A DNA stretch of 64,000 nucleotides, taken from the NCBI RefSeq assembly GCF_007827955.1, contig NZ_VITR01000002.1, positions 434,001 to 498,000 of the forward strand, written 5' to 3'. This DNA comes from Nitrospirillum pindoramense. Its GTDB lineage: Bacteria; Pseudomonadota; Alphaproteobacteria; Azospirillales; Azospirillaceae. Within the stretch, counting starts at the first letter, position 1, and each line of letters begins with the position of its first letter. Positions 1-8,536 of this stretch are shown one piece after another. The position numbers and the translations under genes were made by a program. Below the pieces are notes generated by a model. It ran no database searches and had not been told where the DNA came from. It worked only from the letters and a program-made list of their open reading frames with translations.

Positions 1-1290
1 GGCGGGCGGGAGCATGCGCTGTGCTGGGCGATCTCAGCCTCCCCCCTGTGCGGCACGCTGTGGTGCGCGCCCGGCAACGCCGGCATCCGCGACGTGGCGA
101 GCTGCGTGGACATCAAGGCCGACGACGTGGACGCCCTGGTGGCCTTCGCCACGGCCAACGCCGTGGACCTGGTGGTGGTGGGGCCGGAGCAGCCGCTGGT
201 GCTGGGCCTGGTGGACCGGCTGACCGCCGCTGGCATCAAGGCCTTCGGCCCCAGCCAGGCCGCCGCCGCCCTGGAAGGCTCCAAGGGCTTCATGAAGGAC
301 ATCTGCGCCAAGTACGGCGTGCCTACGGCCGCCTACCGGCGCTTCACCGATGCCGCCGCCGCCAAGGCCTATGCCACCGAGCAGGGTGCGCCCATCGTGG
401 TCAAGGCCGACGGTCTGGCCGCCGGTAAGGGCGTGGTCATCGCCATGACCCTGGAAGAGGCGCATGCCGCCATCGACGACGCCATGCTGCATGGCCGCTT
501 CGGCAGCGCCGGCGCCGAGGTGGTGGTCGAGGAGTTCATGGATGGGGAAGAGGCCAGCTTCTTCGCCCTGTGCGACGGCACCCACGCCCTGCCCCTGGTG
601 GGGGCGCAGGACCACAAGCGGGTATTCGACAACGACCAGGGCCCCAACACCGGCGGCATGGGCGCCTATTCCCCCGCCCCCGTCCTGACGCCCGCGCTGC
701 AGGACCGGGTGATGCGCGAGATCGTGGAACCCACGGTCAAGGGCATGGCGGCGGAGGGCAAGCCCTTCACCGGTGTGCTGTTCGCCGGGCTGATGATCGT
801 TGCGAGCCCGGAAGGACCCAAGCCGCGCCTGATCGAATTCAACGCGCGCTTCGGCGACCCGGAATGCCAGGTGCTGATGCGCCGCCTGAAGTCCGACATC
901 GTGCCGCTGCTGCTGGCCACCTGCGACGGGCAGTTGGACCACGTGGATGTGCGCTGGCACGATGACCCCGCCCTGTGCGTGGTGATGGCGGCCCAGGGCT
1001 ATCCGGGTGATTATGTGAAGAACACCGTCATCGGGGGGCTGGAGGACGCGGGCAAGGTCGACGGGGTCACCGTCTTCCATGCCGGGACAAAGGCTGATGG
1101 CGACCGCGTGCTGGCCAACGGCGGCCGGGTCCTGGGCGTGACGGCCATCGGTAAGTCGGTGGCCGAGGCGCAGGCCCTGGCCTACCAGGCGGTGGACCGC
1201 ATCCGCTGGCCCGAGGGGTTCTGCCGGCGGGACATCGGCTGGCGCGCGCTTGAACGCGAAAAGGCCGAACGGGAACAGAAGCAGGGATAA
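1..1290 (+). CDS. purD: Phosphoribosylamine-glycine ligase, 5' end outside window
   Basis: GAR synthetase, the ATP-grasp enzyme of the second step of de novo purine synthesis (phosphoribosylamine + glycine + ATP). Reading frame 1 is open from base 1; the first residues [10 protein letters not shown] match the N-terminal glycine-rich loop normally found about ten residues after the start, so only a few codons are missing. 429 residues are visible, about full length for the family. ATP-grasp features include [13 protein letters not shown] (about residues 133-145) and the metal-binding [13 protein letters not shown] near residue 280. The internal ATG at 94 would remove the N domain and is not the true start. 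A GC-rich hairpin with a T-run follows the stop. Confidence 0.96.
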   Translation, partial: GGREHALCWAISASPLCGTLWCAPGNAGIRDVASCVDIKADDVDALVAFATANAVDLVVVGPEQPLVLGLVDRLTAAGIKAFGPSQAAAALEGSKGFMKDICAKYGVPTAAYRRFTDAAAAKAYATEQGAPIVVKADGLAAGKGVVIAMTLEEAHAAIDDAMLHGRFGSAGAEVVVEEFMDGEEASFFALCDGTHALPLVGAQDHKRVFDNDQGPNTGGMGAYSPAPVLTPALQDRVMREIVEPTVKGMAAEGKPFTGVLFAGLMIVASPEGPKPRLIEFNARFGDPECQVLMRRLKSDIVPLLLATCDGQLDHVDVRWHDDPALCVVMAAQGYPGDYVKNTVIGGLEDAGKVDGVTVFHAGTKADGDRVLANGGRVLGVTAIGKSVAEAQALAYQAVDRIRWPEGFCRRDIGWRALEREKAEREQKQG

Positions 1291-1292
1291 GG

Positions 1293-1325
1293 CCGGCGCC
1301 CCAGCACGGGGCCCCGCCGTTTTTA
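1293..1325 (+). terminator. Probable rho-independent terminator of purD
   Basis: Just after the purD stop, GGCGCCCC and GGGGCCCCGCC can fold into an imperfect GC stem followed by TTTTTA. It separates purD from the TPR gene. Seen in sequence; termination is inferred. Confidence 0.6.
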
Positions 1326-1338
1326 GGGACACGAGATC

Positions 1339-2274
1339 ATGAATCGCCAGGACCGCCGCCGCCGCATCGCGGAAATCTCCAAGGACGCCAATGCCGGCGC
1401 GCCCTTCGTCAACGACATGCGCGTGGCCGCCGACCTGCACCGCCAGGGCCGGCTGAAGGAGGCGGAGAACGCCTACCGCGCCATCATCCGCATCTACGCC
1501 TCCGTCCCGGAAATCCGCGTCGCCTGGTCCAACCTGGGCGCCGTGCTGCAGGGCCTGGGCAAGCTGGAAGAGGCGGTGACGGCGCTGAAGAAGGCGCGGT
1601 CGCTGAACCCCAACCACCCGCCGCCCTACCAGAACCTGGGCATGGCCCTGCTGGCCCAGGGCAAGGTGGATGAGGCGCTGGAAAGCTTCCGCCGCGCGGT
1701 GGAACTGAACCCGCAGTTCACCGAGGCCTGGCACGCCCTGGGCGTGGCCTCCGGCCAGAAGAACGACCTGGCCGGGGCGGAGGACGCCTGGCGCCGCACG
1801 CTGGAACTGGACCCGAACCGGGCCGAGACCCGCTTCAACCTGGGCCTGGTGCTGCGCAACACCGGCCGCCTGGACGCGGCCGCGGCGGAATTCCACGCCT
1901 GCGCCACCCTGGACCCGTCCCAGGGCGATGCCCGCCTGGCCCTGGCCGACACCCTGATTGCCATGGGCCGCGCCGAAGAGGCCGCCCAGATCATCTGGGT
2001 GCTGGTGCAGACCACGCCGGCCCACCCGGTGCCGCAGCAGTTCTACGCCCGCGCCCTGACGGTCATGGCGCAGATGGGCAATGGCGACGCCGCCGCCGAC
2101 CGCGCCGACCAGTGGGCGGCCGCCTACCCGGACAGCGAGGCCGCCCGGTCGGTGAAGATCGCCTTCGACACCTACCGCGCCGAGAAGGCCGCCGCCCAGA
2201 CGACGGCTGAAGAGGCCCCGAAGGCCGAAGAGGCGGCCACGGAAACCGCGCCGGCGGCGACGCCGGAGGCTTAA
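1339..2274 (+). CDS. Tetratricopeptide repeat protein
   Basis: 311-residue protein of stacked TPR helices, a protein-protein interaction scaffold. Repeats run from about residue 25 to 260; clear examples are AWSNLGAVLQGLGKLEEAV, PYQNLGMALLAQGKVDEAL and RFNLGLVLRNTGRLDAA, with canonical W/L/G/A/P positions. The last 30 residues are Ala/Glu-rich and probably disordered. No signal peptide or membrane segment, so it is probably cytoplasmic. It follows purD after a terminator and has its own start with GGGACACGAG upstream. Its TAA stop overlaps the stop of the opposite-strand membrane gene: the tetranucleotide TTAA holds both stops. The partner is unknown. Confidence 0.85.
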   Translation: MNRQDRRRRIAEISKDANAGAPFVNDMRVAADLHRQGRLKEAENAYRAIIRIYASVPEIRVAWSNLGAVLQGLGKLEEAVTALKKARSLNPNHPPPYQNLGMALLAQGKVDEALESFRRAVELNPQFTEAWHALGVASGQKNDLAGAEDAWRRTLELDPNRAETRFNLGLVLRNTGRLDAAAAEFHACATLDPSQGDARLALADTLIAMGRAEEAAQIIWVLVQTTPAHPVPQQFYARALTVMAQMGNGDAAADRADQWAAAYPDSEAARSVKIAFDTYRAEKAAAQTTAEEAPKAEEAATETAPAATPEA

Positions 2275-2948
2275 GACCCGGTGCGGTCCCGCCGCTGTTC
2301 CCGTGACGCCGCCACCCTCAGGCCGAGGATGCGCGGCGGCGGGCGGCGGCGGGACGCCCGCCAGGCGATCCAGCATTGGCGGACTTGCCACCCGGCCAGC
2401 GCCAGCAAGCCGGTAACGGCCACCGCCAGCATTCCCCATTCCCAGACATCGGCGCCGCGCAGAACGACCAGCATCCCCTTCATGGCCTGCGGGTGCAGCC
2501 CCAGCGTGAGGGCCATGGCCAGGAAATGCAGCGCCAGCGCCAGGATGGGCAGCAGCGGCGCCAGCAACAGGCTGGCCGCCTGACCATAGACGATGCGGAG
2601 GGGATAGCGCACCGTGGTCCATTCACAGGACAGCGGGACCAGAACCGACACCGCCAGCCCGGCCATGACGGTGATGGGCAGGAAGGCGTTCAAGGCCAGC
2701 GCCAGGGGCCAGCCCGCCAGGACATCCCCCAACCCCACCGCCAGCGCCACCAGGGCCAGCGCCTCTAGCGCCAACAGGGCCAGGACGCCGCGCACCGTCC
2801 ACAGGATGCGCCCCTCCTGGCCTGGGCGCACCCGTTGGGCCCGCATGCCCGCGTCCTTATGGAACGGCGTGTCGCGCACCACCTCGCCCGTGACGTCGCC
2901 GCGCAAGGACCAATAGAAGGCGCCGTAGTCGTCGCGGTAGAGCGGCAT
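2271..2948 (-). CDS. Uncharacterised integral membrane protein
   Basis: 225 residues with no family I recognise. A soluble N-terminus of about 45 residues precedes four hydrophobic stretches, roughly residues 50-75, 82-105, 125-150 and 168-190. The C-terminus is Arg-rich and so probably cytoplasmic. It ends tail to tail with the TPR gene through a shared TTAA. Upstream, tadA is on the same strand 50 bp away, so it may be the last gene of a TetR-hydrolase-tadA transcript. Codon use is like the neighbours. Function unknown. Confidence 0.7.
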   Translation of the reverse strand: MPLYRDDYGAFYWSLRGDVTGEVVRDTPFHKDAGMRAQRVRPGQEGRILWTVRGVLALLALEALALVALAVGLGDVLAGWPLALALNAFLPITVMAGLAVSVLVPLSCEWTTVRYPLRIVYGQAASLLLAPLLPILALALHFLAMALTLGLHPQAMKGMLVVLRGADVWEWGMLAVAVTGLLALAGWQVRQCWIAWRASRRRPPPRILGLRVAASREQRRDRTGS

Positions 2949-2998
2949 GCGGTTCCCGTCCCCCTTGGTGTCGTCTTGCTATGGTCAGCGGCGATCCC

Positions 2999-3535
2999 CT
3001 ATCGGCGATCCTTGAAGAAATCCCGCAGCAGGGCGCCCGCCCGCCGCTCCTGCAGCCCGCCGTAGGTGTCGGGCGCATGATGGCAGGTCGGCTGGCTGAA
3101 GAAGCGGGGGCCGTGCTCCACCGCCCCGCCCTTGGGATCGTAGGCGCCAAAATAGACGCGCCGCAGCCGGGCGAAGCTGATGGCGGCGGCACAGAGGGCG
3201 CACGGCTCCAGCGTCACATAGAGATCCAGGCCCGGCAGGCGCGGCTGCCCCACGGCGGCGCAGGCGGCACGGATGGCCAGCACCTCGGCATGCGCCGTGG
3301 GGTCGGCCAGTTCCTCCGTGCGGTTGGAGGCGGCGGCCAGCACCGCCCCGGTGGCGGGGTCGACGATGACGGCACCCACCGGCACCTCCCCCCGCGCGGC
3401 GGCCGACGCCGCCTCGGCGAAGGCGCGCTCCATGGGGGACAGGTCGGGCTCGGTCTCAAGCGGGGACGACAGCATGTCCCCAGCGTGGGGCAGCGCCGCG
3501 CACGGCGTCAAGCGGGCGGGCGACGCATCTGTCAT
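2999..3535 (-). CDS. tadA: tRNA-specific adenosine deaminase
   Basis: Deaminates A34 to inosine in tRNA-Arg(ACG). 178 residues. Zinc deaminase signature: H82-A-E84 (TAHAEVLAI) with E84 as proton shuttle, and P111-C112-A-L-C115 as the other zinc ligands; the conserved tail FGAYDPKGGAVEHG is present. The ATG at 3535 overlaps the stop of the upstream hydrolase (ATGA), suggesting translational coupling. A start at 3475 (MLSSPLE) would give the more usual family length, so the first 20 residues are uncertain. Confidence 0.93.
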   Translation of the reverse strand: MTDASPARLTPCAALPHAGDMLSSPLETEPDLSPMERAFAEAASAAARGEVPVGAVIVDPATGAVLAAASNRTEELADPTAHAEVLAIRAACAAVGQPRLPGLDLYVTLEPCALCAAAISFARLRRVYFGAYDPKGGAVEHGPRFFSQPTCHHAPDTYGGLQERRAGALLRDFFKDRR

Positions 3536-4437
3536 CCGGCGAGGAAATCGACCAGCAGGGCCGCCAGTTCGTCCGGTGCCTCCTCGGGCACATAATGGCC
3601 GCAGTCCAGCACCTGGGCCCGCACGTCGGCGGCGTGGCCGCGCAGGGTATCGGCCAGCATGGTTCCCACGCCGGTCCGGGCCCCCACGGCCAGGATGGGC
3701 AGCGCCAGCCCCTTCCCCGCCCGCGCCTTCGCCCGCGCCAGTTCTTCCGGCCGGAACACCTCGCGATAATAGGCGAAGGTGGCGCGCAGGGCGCCCGGCA
3801 GGGACAGCACCCGCACGTACTCGTCCAGGTCGGCCGGCCCGATGGCCCAGCGCCGCTGGGCCTTGGCGTTGAACAGGTGGCTGAGGTAGGCACGCTCCCG
3901 CCCCTGGATCAGCAGTTCCGGCAGGTCGTCCAGGCGGTTGAAGGCGAAGTGCCAAGTGCGGGCATTGGCCTCGTCCGACGGGATACCGGGCGGCGGCGGG
4001 GACGTGATGCCCGGCAGGGCGGCATCCACCAGGGCCAGGCGCCGCACATCCCCGGGCCAGTCGGCGGCATAGGCGTGGCCGATCCAGGTGCCGACATCAT
4101 GGCCCACCACGTCAAGGGGACCCTCCGTCAGAAGGCCCAGGGCGGCGGCCAAGCCATGCATGTCGGCCGCCGCCGTGCCCAAATCATACCCGCCCGCCGG
4201 CCGGTCCGACTCGCCGAAGCCGCGGGGATCCACGGCGATGACCCGCCGCCCGGCGTCGGCCAGCAAGGGCATGACATGACGCCAGGCGTACCAGCTTTGC
4301 GGCCACCCCGGGATCAACAGCACCGGCGGCCCCTGCCGGTCCGGCCCACCCTCGACATAATGCAGGCGCACACCGTTGGCGGTCACCAGGCCGTGTCGGA
4401 AGCGTTGCCAGAAGCGATGGGCGTTGAAGGGTTCCAT
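3532..4437 (-). CDS. Alpha/beta hydrolase, epoxide-hydrolase-like
   Basis: 301-residue alpha/beta-hydrolase. It has the oxyanion motif PGWPQSW (about residue 45), DPRGFGESDRP, a nucleophile elbow VVGHDVGTWIG with Asp in place of Ser, and a C-terminal CGHYVPEEAP with the catalytic His. An Asp nucleophile is typical of epoxide hydrolases and haloalkane/haloacetate dehalogenases; the substrate is unknown. The start at 4437 is supported by AGGAGAG seven bases upstream; the longer frame to 4611 would cross the operator-like site. It lies downstream of a TetR gene, with a copy of that gene's predicted operator 19 bp before the start. The stop overlaps the tadA start. Confidence 0.88.
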   Translation of the reverse strand: MEPFNAHRFWQRFRHGLVTANGVRLHYVEGGPDRQGPPVLLIPGWPQSWYAWRHVMPLLADAGRRVIAVDPRGFGESDRPAGGYDLGTAAADMHGLAAALGLLTEGPLDVVGHDVGTWIGHAYAADWPGDVRRLALVDAALPGITSPPPPGIPSDEANARTWHFAFNRLDDLPELLIQGRERAYLSHLFNAKAQRRWAIGPADLDEYVRVLSLPGALRATFAYYREVFRPEELARAKARAGKGLALPILAVGARTGVGTMLADTLRGHAADVRAQVLDCGHYVPEEAPDELAALLVDFLAG

Positions 4438-4456
4438 GGGCTTCTCTCCTAATTTT

Positions 4457-4472
4457 GGGAATGACCATTTCC
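4457..4472. promoter_or_regulatory. Predicted TetR operator, copy 2
   Basis: GGGAATGACCATTTCC matches 14 of 16 positions of the perfect palindrome upstream of the TetR gene (5157-5172) and sits 19 bp before the hydrolase start. Two matched palindromes beside one regulator suggest that TetR represses both itself and the hydrolase-tadA genes. The sequence match is seen; binding is inferred. Confidence 0.6.
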
Positions 4473-4514
4473 TAATTGGATGGCCGTCAATGCGGCGGCA
4501 ATGGCGGGCCGCCT

Positions 4515-5144
4515 TCAATCCAGCAGTTTCAAGGCGTTGTCCGCCAGGGGCGCCATTTCCACGCGGTCCCGCCCCGTCTTGCCGACGACGCGCATCCCCT
4601 GCAGCACGCACAGCAGCAGCCGGGCGGTGGCCATGGGATCAAGATGCGGGGCGACGGTGCCATCGGCCTGTCCTTCGGCGACAAAGCCAGCCAGCCGGTC
4701 CTCGTTCAGGTGCAGCGCGCCGGTCACCCGGGCCGCGACCTCTGGATCGGCGGTGGCGAGGTCCACGGCGCCGGCCACCACCAGGCAGCCCCGGCGACCG
4801 TCCGCCCCATGGCTGCTGTCGGCATAGAAATCCAAGACCGCCTTGATCTTGGCCCGACCGGTGGGGGCGCCCTCCAGCGCGGCGCGCAATCGCTCTGTCC
4901 GCACGGCCACATAGCGGTCGAAGGCGGCCAGGAACAGACCGCGCTTGTCGGTGAAGGCCTTGTACAGGCTGCCGGCGGTCAGGCCCAGGGCCTGGGTCAG
5001 GTCGCTGATGGCGGCACCCTGATAGCCGCGCTCACTGAACACCGCGATGGCGCGGTCCAGCGCCAGGTCGGTGTCGAATTCGCGCGGACGGCCGGGCCCG
5101 GGACGGCGGGGCCCGGTAAGGCGGGGATGGGATGGAGCGGTCAT
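4515..5144 (-). CDS. TetR/AcrR family transcriptional regulator
   Basis: 209-residue repressor. The N-terminal helix-turn-helix (about residues 20-70) has the typical GRPREFD lead-in, GYQGAAISDLTQALGLTAG and LYKAFTDKRGLF. The C-terminal ligand domain has RRGCLVVAGAVDLA, as in the YxaF/AcuR-like subgroup. The ATG at 5144 is preferred; the upstream ATG at 5168 lies inside the palindromic operator. The gene runs toward the hydrolase 77 bp downstream, and both have the same palindrome in front. The inducer is likely a hydrolase substrate or a related electrophile (inference). Confidence 0.88.
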   Translation of the reverse strand: MTAPSHPRLTGPRRPGPGRPREFDTDLALDRAIAVFSERGYQGAAISDLTQALGLTAGSLYKAFTDKRGLFLAAFDRYVAVRTERLRAALEGAPTGRAKIKAVLDFYADSSHGADGRRGCLVVAGAVDLATADPEVAARVTGALHLNEDRLAGFVAEGQADGTVAPHLDPMATARLLLCVLQGMRVVGKTGRDRVEMAPLADNALKLLD

Positions 5145-5156
5145 GGCGGCATGATA

Positions 5157-5172
5157 GGAAATGATCATTTCC
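5157..5172. promoter_or_regulatory. Predicted TetR operator, perfect 16-bp palindrome
   Basis: GGAAATGATCATTTCC is a perfect inverted repeat centred 20 bp upstream of the TetR ATG and 76 bp upstream of the divergent PH-domain gene. With the copy at 4457 it defines the probable binding site of this regulator. Confidence 0.7.
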
Positions 5173-5240
5173 GAATCAAGCTATGGCGTCTGCCTATCGT
5201 CGGGGTCCGCATCCTTCGCTATGGTGTCAGCACAACAACC

Positions 5241-5738
5241 ATGGCGGGAACAATTTTGAGCTACGTAGCGAGCAACCTGATGCCAGGGGAAGCCGTGTTT
5301 GCGGTGGGGCGCATCCATTGGATCATCTATGCGAAGCCGAGCTTTTTCCTGGCGGGCGCCGCCATCATGGCTTTTCTGGCTACGGATCCGGGCACTCGGC
5401 CCATCCTTACGATCCTCGGTGCCATAGCGGCGTTTGGCGGTGTCACCGACCTGGCTCGAGCCTGGTTCCACGCCAAGACGACGGAGTTGGCCGTGACGAC
5501 CAAGCGCGTCATCGTCAAGCAGGGGATCATTCGCCGAACCACGGTGGAATTGAACTTGTCCAAGGTCGAAAGCTTCCATGTTGAGCAGAGCATTCCCGGA
5601 CGTTTGCTGAATTACGGCACTGTCATCATTCGCGGCGTCGCCGGCACCCCAACCCCCATTGCAGGGATCGCCGAACCATTGGCGTTTCGCAAGCAGGCCA
5701 TCCTGGCGATTGAGACGGTGGACAGCCCCAGTCGCTAA
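5241..5738 (+). CDS. PH-domain (bPH2/YdbT-like) membrane protein
   Basis: 165 residues. Two hydrophobic segments (about residues 22-45 and 50-72) are followed by a bacterial PH-like domain with the family hallmarks FHAKTTELAVTTKRVIVKQG and RRTTVELNLSKVESFHVEQS, then GRLLNYGTVIIRGVAGT. This domain anchors many small membrane proteins; specific function is not known. No strong RBS is visible; the ATG at 5241 was chosen as the first in-frame Met before a conserved-looking stretch. Transcribed divergently from TetR. Base composition is slightly less GC-rich than the neighbours. Confidence 0.8.
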   Translation: MAGTILSYVASNLMPGEAVFAVGRIHWIIYAKPSFFLAGAAIMAFLATDPGTRPILTILGAIAAFGGVTDLARAWFHAKTTELAVTTKRVIVKQGIIRRTTVELNLSKVESFHVEQSIPGRLLNYGTVIIRGVAGTPTPIAGIAEPLAFRKQAILAIETVDSPSR

Positions 5739-5843
5739 TCCCGCCGACCGCCATCAGCCATGCCCCAGACGGGGGCCCCACCGGCTTGGGCCAGCGCCGT
5801 GTGGCGCTTGGCAAGGCGGCTGGGCGCGCATACAGTCCGCCGC

Positions 5844-7262
5844 ATGCCCGATACCAAATCCCCCCAGAAATCCGCGGCCGACCAGGCCGGCGCCCCCAAG
5901 GACGGTGAGCGCATCGCCAAGCGGCTGGCGCGTGCCGGCCTGTGCTCCCGCCGCGATGCCGAGCGCTGGATCGCCGATGGCCGCGTGGCCGTGAACGGCC
6001 AGGTGCTGACCTCGCCCGGCGTGAACGTGCGGCCCGGCGACCGCATCGTCGTTGACGGCCAGGTGCTGCCGGAACAGGAGCCGACGCGCGTTTGGCGCTA
6101 TCACAAGCCCGCCGGGCTGGTGACAACCGCCCGGGACGAACTGGCCCGCGCCACGGTGTTCGACCGGCTGCCCGACGGCATGCCGCGCGTCATCAGCGTC
6201 GGCCGGCTGGATTTGAACACCGAGGGCCTGCTGCTGCTGACCAATGACGGGGAGCTGGCGCGGCACCTGGAACTGCCGTCCACCGCCTGGCCGCGCCGCT
6301 ACCGCGTGCGCGTGCATGGCACGCCGGACACCGCCAAGCTGGCCAAGCTGGCCGAGGGCATCTTCGTCGACGGCATCGAGTACGGCCCCATCGAGGCCGT
6401 GCTGGACCGCGAGCAAGGCAGCAACGCCTGGCTGACCATGACCCTGCGCGAGGGCAAGAACCGTGAGATCCGCAAGGTGCTGGAGCATCTGGGCCTGACG
6501 GTGAACCGGCTGATCCGCATCGCCTACGGACCCTTCCAGCTGGGCAAGCTGGAAAAGGGCGAGGTGGAGGAAGTGCCGCGCCGTGTGCTGCGCGACCAGT
6601 TGCCCGATTTCTTCCCCAAGGACAGCGCCCAGGATCGCAAGGAGGCCCGCGCCACGAAGGCCGCGGCGGCGGAGGTACCCGCCCTGCGCTTCGACAAGGC
6701 GCCCAAGGCCAAGCCCGCCCCGTCGGGGAAGTCACCGGCGAAGGCCGCGACAACGAAGGCCGCGCCGGCCCGGTCCCGCCGCGAGGACGTGGCCGAGGCG
6801 CCCCGCCCGGCCCGCTCACCCTCCCGGCCCTCGGTGGAGCGCCCCTCAATTGAGCGTCCTTCGGCCCAAGCGGACGCGGCCACGCGCACCCGGCGCCCGC
6901 CATCGACCGGCAACAGCGCCGCCGACAAGGCGCGCGCGCTGGCCCACGCCCTGGACCGGGCGCTGGACGGCACGCCGGACGATGACGAGGACAGGCCCGC
7001 TGCCCGCCGCCCGCGCAAGGCCGCTGTGGCCCGCACCGCGCCCAGCCTGGGGGAGCGTGTCGACAGCCGCGCCCCCGCCAAGCGCGCGTCCGCCAAACGC
7101 CAAGACGCCAAACAGGACGGTGCCAAGCGGGGTGACGCCAAGGCGGCCCCGCGCGCCGGCAAGGCAGCCCCCGCCAAGGCCACGCCCGCCAAATCGGCTG
7201 GCCCGAAACCCGCTCGCCCGGCCCCTAAGGGCAAGCCGGCGCCCAAGGGCAAGAAGACCTGA
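5844..7262 (+). CDS. Pseudouridine synthase (RsuA/RluB family) with long basic tail
   Basis: 472 residues. An S4 RNA-binding domain (about 22-75, RIAKRLARAGLCSRRDAERW) is followed by the RsuA-type catalytic domain with YHKPAGLV and the catalytic Asp123 in GRLDLNTEGLLLL, then the conserved EGKNREIRKVLEHLGLTVNRLIR. It most resembles RluB/RluE-type large-subunit rRNA enzymes. From about residue 255 to the end is a low-complexity Lys/Ala/Arg/Pro tail of some 215 residues, probably disordered and RNA-binding. TGA overlaps the rsmD ATG (TGATG), pairing two rRNA-modification genes in one operon. Confidence 0.9.
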   Translation: MPDTKSPQKSAADQAGAPKDGERIAKRLARAGLCSRRDAERWIADGRVAVNGQVLTSPGVNVRPGDRIVVDGQVLPEQEPTRVWRYHKPAGLVTTARDELARATVFDRLPDGMPRVISVGRLDLNTEGLLLLTNDGELARHLELPSTAWPRRYRVRVHGTPDTAKLAKLAEGIFVDGIEYGPIEAVLDREQGSNAWLTMTLREGKNREIRKVLEHLGLTVNRLIRIAYGPFQLGKLEKGEVEEVPRRVLRDQLPDFFPKDSAQDRKEARATKAAAAEVPALRFDKAPKAKPAPSGKSPAKAATTKAAPARSRREDVAEAPRPARSPSRPSVERPSIERPSAQADAATRTRRPPSTGNSAADKARALAHALDRALDGTPDDDEDRPAARRPRKAAVARTAPSLGERVDSRAPAKRASAKRQDAKQDGAKRGDAKAAPRAGKAAPAKATPAKSAGPKPARPAPKGKPAPKGKKT

Positions 7263-7834
7263 TGCGCATCGTCGGCGGCCGGCATCGCGGGCGGGCCCTG
7301 GCGGCGCCCAGCGGCCGGGACGTGCGGCCCACCAGCGACCGCACGCGCCAAGCCCTGTTCAACATCCTGGAGCATGGCGACTTCTTCACCGACGGCGGCC
7401 CAACGGTGGAAGGCCGCGTGGTGCTGGATGCCTTTTGCGGCACCGGCGCCTTAGGCCTGGAGGCGCTGTCGCGCGGCGCGGAGGCCGCCTTGTTCCTGGA
7501 CGTCAGCCGCGCCTCCCTGGAGCTGGCGCGGGCCAACGCCGCCACGCTCAAGGAAACCGGCCGTTGCCAGTTCGTCCAGGGCGACGCCGCCAAGCCCAAG
7601 CCCCCCTCCGTGAACGCACAGGCGGCCGCCCTGGTGTTCCTGGACCCGCCCTATGGCCAGGGACTGGCACCCCGCGCCCTGGAGGGCCTGTCGGCCGCCG
7701 GCTGGTTGGCCCCTGAGGCCCTTTGCGTGGTGGAGATCGGCGGCGACGACCCGTTCGAGGCGCCGCCGGGGTTCGAGGAACTGGACGACCGCCGCTATGG
7801 CGACACCCGGGTGCTGTTCCTTCGAAGCGCTTAG
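7262..7834 (+). CDS. rsmD: 16S rRNA (guanine966-N2)-methyltransferase
   Basis: 190 residues. Begins MRIVGGRHRGRALAAP and RPTSDRTRQALFN, diagnostic of RsmD. SAM motif I is VLDAFCGTGALGLEAL (about residues 54-70); the N-methyltransferase catalytic motif DPPYGQG is near residue 125. Methylates G966 of 16S rRNA. Translation is coupled to the preceding pseudouridine synthase by a one-base stop/start overlap. It is the last GC-rich gene before an AT-rich cassette. Confidence 0.94.
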   Translation: MRIVGGRHRGRALAAPSGRDVRPTSDRTRQALFNILEHGDFFTDGGPTVEGRVVLDAFCGTGALGLEALSRGAEAALFLDVSRASLELARANAATLKETGRCQFVQGDAAKPKPPSVNAQAAALVFLDPPYGQGLAPRALEGLSAAGWLAPEALCVVEIGGDDPFEAPPGFEELDDRRYGDTRVLFLRSA

Positions 7835-7942
7835 GCAGGTCATCTCCTGGTCCGAAGGCTTACTTATTCCGATGCGCCTTGCCATCTGGGCGAGCGACCC
7901 TAGGTAGCATTTCCCAACCTGATTTTTTAGGGAATGTTAAAG

Positions 7943-8536
7943 ATGGTGATAGACGACGATGGGTGGGTCATAGACCCCCGAGTAAAGAAAACGCCATTCT
8001 TTAATCTCAAGCACGGCTTGATATCTGTTATCCATGGAATAATAGTTCATCAAACCGCGAGCCCATCCGCTCAATCCACCTTCAATAGCTACAAATCAGC
8101 CGACCCAAACGGGGCTCATTTCTTAATAGACAAAGATGGCACCATCTATCAGACGGCTTCTGTTACCTGGAAACTGTGGCATGTTGGAATATTGAAGCCC
8201 AGATGTATTTTAACTTTGAGTTGCCCAGAGGTAGAAACTAAAGCATTAACCTCTAGGCCGTGGAACGCGATGACCGTCCATCGAATCGAGAAGGAAAAGA
8301 ACTTTCCCGATAGATTTCCTATGAATGATGATGCGATAGGAATCGAACTAGTAGGTAGCACTATCGATAAATCAAAAGATGCGCACTACGAGCCAGCGAC
8401 ACAGCAACAAAACGACTCTTTAAAATGGCTCGTTTCGGAAATATCCATCAGATTTAGATTGCCGCCAACAGAGATTTGGCGCCACCCAGATGTCTCCTAC
8501 AAGAGCACTCACGAGGCGGAGACCGCAAAATGGTAA
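7943..8536 (+). CDS. N-acetylmuramoyl-L-alanine amidase (Amidase_2), effector-like
   Basis: 197 residues from the ATG at 7943, chosen because AGGGA ends nine bases upstream; an in-frame ATG at 7934 would leave no room for that RBS. Amidase_2/PGRP-fold signatures (numbered from 7934): zinc ligand H39 in GIIVHQTAS, AHFLIDKDGTIYQ (about 61-73), WHVG (82-85), catalytic E138 in IGIELVG, and H184 in WRHPDVSYKS. It should cut the MurNAc-L-Ala bond of peptidoglycan. There is no signal peptide, so it needs an export route such as T6SS or lysis. AT-rich unlike its neighbours, with the last seven bases overlapping a small secreted-protein gene: the layout of an effector and its immunity gene (inference). 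Confidence 0.8.
   Translation: MVIDDDGWVIDPRVKKTPFFNLKHGLISVIHGIIVHQTASPSAQSTFNSYKSADPNGAHFLIDKDGTIYQTASVTWKLWHVGILKPRCILTLSCPEVETKALTSRPWNAMTVHRIEKEKNFPDRFPMNDDAIGIELVGSTIDKSKDAHYEPATQQQNDSLKWLVSEISIRFRLPPTEIWRHPDVSYKSTHEAETAKW

Noticed and set aside
34-2622. 862-codon minus-strand frame across purD and the TPR gene
   Set aside because: Shadow of two well-supported genes; low-complexity translation and no RBS.
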